NCBI RefSeq assembly: GCF_000523235.1
Contig: NZ_CP006850.1
Location: 6,262,001-6,326,000 of the forward strand
Length of the DNA: 64,000 bases
Source of the DNA: Nocardia nova SH22a
Lineage (GTDB): Bacteria > Actinomycetota > Actinomycetes > Mycobacteriales > Mycobacteriaceae
Direction: 5' to 3'
Shown here: piece after piece, positions 61,875 through 64,000 of the stretch
How positions within the stretch are numbered: position 1 is the first letter of the stretch
Layout: each line of letters begins with the position of its first letter
The notes under the pieces: generated by a model
The model's database searches: none
Told to the model about the DNA's origin: nothing
The model's input: the letters and a program-made list of their open reading frames with translations, nothing else
Position numbers and translations under genes: made by a program

Positions 61875-62429
61875 TCACGCCGGGCCCAACGGGTCGCCGG
61901 GTGCGGTGAACCCGGTCTTGCCCAGGAGACGGCGGTCGCGTTCGGCGAGTTCGGCGCGGCGGGCTGCCTCGCGCAGGCTCTCGTACCATTCGGCGAGCAG
62001 GCGGTTCTGCAGGCCGAACATCACCTTCTCCTCCTCCGGCTCGGCATGGTCGTAGCCGAGCAGATGCAGGACGCCGTGCACGGTGAGCAGCGCCAGTTCC
62101 TGATCGAGGGAGTGACCGGCCTTGTCGGCCTGCGCACCGGCGAATTCCGGGCACAGCACGATGTCACCGAGCATCGACGGACCCGGTTCGGAGCCGTCGG
62201 GGCGGCCGCCGGGTTCCAGTTCGTCCATCGGGAACGACATCACATCGGTGGGACCGGGCAGGTCCATCCATCGCATGTGCAGATCGGCCATGGTGTCGAG
62301 ATCGACCAGCACCATCGACAACTCGGCCGCGGGGTGCACGTTCATCCGCTCGATGACGAACCGCGCGACGCTGACCAGATCCGGCTCGGATACGTCGACA
62401 CCCGACTCGTTGGCGATCTCGATACTCAC
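61875..62429 (-). CDS. ybeY: Endoribonuclease YbeY
   Basis: 184 aa, GTG start. Zinc-site motif [25 protein letters not shown] (HGxLHLxGYDH). N-terminal [26 protein letters not shown] and [21 protein letters not shown] are typical. The C-terminal ~35 residues extend past the usual length. rRNA 3'-end maturation and quality control, placed between phoH and the CBS gene as in mycobacteria. 61 bp separate it from phoH. Confidence 0.95.
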   Translation of the reverse strand: MSIEIANESGVDVSEPDLVSVARFVIERMNVHPAAELSMVLVDLDTMADLHMRWMDLPGPTDVMSFPMDELEPGGRPDGSEPGPSMLGDIVLCPEFAGAQADKAGHSLDQELALLTVHGVLHLLGYDHAEPEEEKVMFGLQNRLLAEWYESLREAARRAELAERDRRLLGKTGFTAPGDPLGPA

Positions 62430-62490
62430 GCAACCACCCTAATGGGGCGCGGCGCCGCCGACCGCAGCGGCTGCGGCGCCACGCCGCCGG

Positions 62491-63612
62491 TCAGCGGCGT
62501 GCGGCCCGGTCGGCGGCCCGCCGTTGCGCCCGGTTGCCCGGATAGTGCGGCGCCATCTGCGGCCGCACGTCGGTTTCGTAGCGGTCGTAGGCGTCGACGA
62601 TCTCCGAGACCAGCCGGTGGCGCACCACATCGCTGGAGGTGAGCTCGGCGAAATGAATATCGTCGATATCGGTGAGGATGTCGCTGACCACCCGCAGCCC
62701 GGATTTGGTGCCGCCGGGCAGATCGACCTGGGTGACGTCACCGGTGACCACGATCTTCGAGCCGAAGCCCAGCCTGGTCAGGAACATCTTCATCTGCTGG
62801 GGCGTGGTGTTCTGCGCCTCGTCCAGGATGATGAACGAGTCGTTGAGACTGCGGCCACGCATATACGCCAGCGGCGCCACCTCGATGACGCCCGAGGCCA
62901 TGAGCTTCGGGATCGCCTCCGGATCCATCATGTCGTGCAGGGCGTCGTAGAGCGGGCGCAGATACGGATCGATCTTCTCGTTCAGCGTGCCCGGCAGGAA
63001 GCCCAGCCGCTCGCCCGCCTCCACCGCCGGACGGGTGAGGATGATGCGGGTGACCTGCTTGGCCTGCAGCGCCTGCACCGCCTTGGCCACGGCGAGGTAG
63101 GTCTTACCGGTACCCGCCGGGCCGATCCCGAACACGATGGTGTGCTCGTCGATCGCGTCGACATAGCGCTTCTGATTGAGCGTCTTGGGCCGGATGGTCT
63201 TACCGCGCCGGGAGATGATGTCCAGGCTCAGCACCTCGGCCGGGGACTCCGAGGACCCCTCGGTCAGCATCGACACCGTGTGCCGGACGGCCTCCGGGGT
63301 GACCATGCGATTGTGCGCCGTGAGCGCCACCAGTTGCTCGATCACCCGCTCGGCCAGCGCCACGTCCGCGGCCTTACCGGTCAGGGTGACCGAATTACCG
63401 CGCACATGGATGTCGGCCGCGAGCAGACCTTCGAGTTCACGCAGGTTCTGATCGGCGGAACCCAGGAATCCGAATACCGATTCCGGGGCGAGTTCGATAC
63501 TGGAGCGCACCGTCCGAGCCGCAGGACCCGAACCGTCACCGTTGCCGTTGCCGCCGGCCGATATGCCGGACGAGGGAGTTGTCGGGTCGCCGATATCACC
63601 TGTAGTTCGCAA
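62491..63612 (-). CDS. phoH: PhoH-family ATPase
   Basis: 373 aa from a TTG at 63612 that begins [10 protein letters not shown]; a later GTG at 63510 is the main alternative and no strong ribosome binding site helps to decide. Walker [20 protein letters not shown], Walker [10 protein letters not shown], and [19 protein letters not shown] before them. The N-terminal ~110 residues are the KH-like domain of the bacterial PhoH group. Cytosolic RNA-linked ATPase, with ybeY next in order. Confidence 0.94.
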   Translation of the reverse strand: MRTTGDIGDPTTPSSGISAGGNGNGDGSGPAARTVRSSIELAPESVFGFLGSADQNLRELEGLLAADIHVRGNSVTLTGKAADVALAERVIEQLVALTAHNRMVTPEAVRHTVSMLTEGSSESPAEVLSLDIISRRGKTIRPKTLNQKRYVDAIDEHTIVFGIGPAGTGKTYLAVAKAVQALQAKQVTRIILTRPAVEAGERLGFLPGTLNEKIDPYLRPLYDALHDMMDPEAIPKLMASGVIEVAPLAYMRGRSLNDSFIILDEAQNTTPQQMKMFLTRLGFGSKIVVTGDVTQVDLPGGTKSGLRVVSDILTDIDDIHFAELTSSDVVRHRLVSEIVDAYDRYETDVRPQMAPHYPGNRAQRRAADRAARR

Positions 63613-63729
63613 AAGGAGCTATGGCCTGCTTTCCGGTCTCGGACGATTGCATTGTCGTGTCCAAAGTCTATCGCGCGGCACCGACACCGCCCAGTGAATA
63701 GATCTCGGTCCCCGGCCAGGTGGGGAGGC

Positions 63730-64000
63730 TCAGCGGCCCGCCTGGCGAGACCATTCGACCGCGAAGTCCCGGAAGGTGCGCACCGCGTCCCCGGGTACCG
63801 CGTCGGCCGACCAGATCAGTCCCACCGCACGCGCGGCCCCCGGATCCGACAGCGGAATCAACGCCGGTCCCGGCTGTGGACCGCGCACCGTGGGCTCCTC
63901 CCACGGCAGTAACGCGACCCCGAGACCCGCGGCCACCAGACCCGACACGGTCACCAGATCGGTGGATTCGAGCACGATGCGAGGGCGGAAATCGGCTGCG
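63730..64000 (-). CDS. LysR-type regulator, substrate domain C-terminus (cut at right edge)
   Basis: 90 codons readable to the edge (frame continues beyond base 64000). The segment ADFRPRIVLESTDLVTVSGLVAAGLGVALLP with PLSDPGAARAVGLIW matches the C-terminal part of LysR substrate-binding domains (TVxGLVAAGLGVALLP signature). The DNA-binding N-terminus lies outside the window. Neighbour phoH reads in the same direction, 117 bp away. Confidence 0.85.
   Translation of the reverse strand, partial: AADFRPRIVLESTDLVTVSGLVAAGLGVALLPWEEPTVRGPQPGPALIPLSDPGAARAVGLIWSADAVPGDAVRTFRDFAVEWSRQAGR

Noticed and set aside
63621..63701. 26-codon ORF with AAAAGGAG before its ATG, opposite the phoH upstream region
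   Set aside because: Spacing of the site to the ATG is too short (2 bp) and the peptide has no feature. Probably chance.

Overview
The window is high-G+C actinobacterial DNA from a mycolic-acid bacterium (order Mycobacteriales), most likely Nocardia or a close relative. The evidence is an MspA-type porin, EspG/PPE/WXG100-type ESX proteins, DUF3558 and LpqH-like lipoproteins, F420-type enzymes and mycofactocin genes. From memory, the gene order on the right matches the M. tuberculosis Rv2342-Rv2345 and Rv2357c-Rv2368c blocks, and the mnmA/cysteine desulfurase/MetE-like block matches Rv3015c-Rv3025c. No insertion sequence, integrase, CRISPR array or rRNA was seen. There is one tRNA (Asn, GUU).

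Layout. 1-4.1 kb: two divergent ESX-substrate gene sets. The plus-strand set is a small ORF, a WXG100-like helical protein, a DUF3558 lipoprotein, a PPE-like protein and EspG. No secretion-machine gene is present. 4.2-8.5 kb: an MspA porin, a membrane protein, an ArsR-SRPBCC fusion regulator with a readable promoter/operator region, a divergent AAA ATPase with altered catalytic residues, and a small membrane protein. 8.6-12.3 kb: MetE-like protein, mnmA and cysteine desulfurase. 12.7-24.9 kb: an accessory mixture of AraC, methyltransferase, thioesterase, two MFS pumps, HxlR, TetR, lipoprotein and SRPBCC genes. It includes mftF-mftE without mftA-D, and a GNAT pseudogene. 25-28.3 kb: an HTH-Mop regulator followed by modABC. 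A free-standing Mop protein lies at 17.0 kb. 28.3-30.5 kb: a CYP157-like P450 without the ExxR motif, and an LpqH-like lipoprotein.

30.66-35.81 kb is the most unusual locus. Four genes are translationally coupled (TGATG, TGATG, ATGA junctions) behind a leaderless-type promoter: two proteins I do not recognise (452 and 335 aa), a 504-aa TPR protein, and a 421-aa CHAT caspase-like protease with an intact His/Cys pair. The operon ends beside the tRNA-Asn gene, at the edge of the conserved housekeeping block. It looks like a TPR-CHAT protease system in which the two leading genes are candidate substrates, inhibitors or sensors.

36.3-64 kb: conserved chromosome. It holds dnaG, dgt, a YdcF protein, an MBL hydrolase, a TPM-domain protein, an ABC exporter with a DesK-type two-component system, an oxidoreductase, glyS, smtB-zur, a YbjN-like gene, uppS, recO, an amidase, and then era, a cytidine-deaminase-like pseudoenzyme, a CBS/CorC protein, ybeY and phoH. 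A LysR-type gene is cut off at the right edge.

All calls come from reading the sequence. Family names rest on recognised motifs and remembered homologues, and no search was run.
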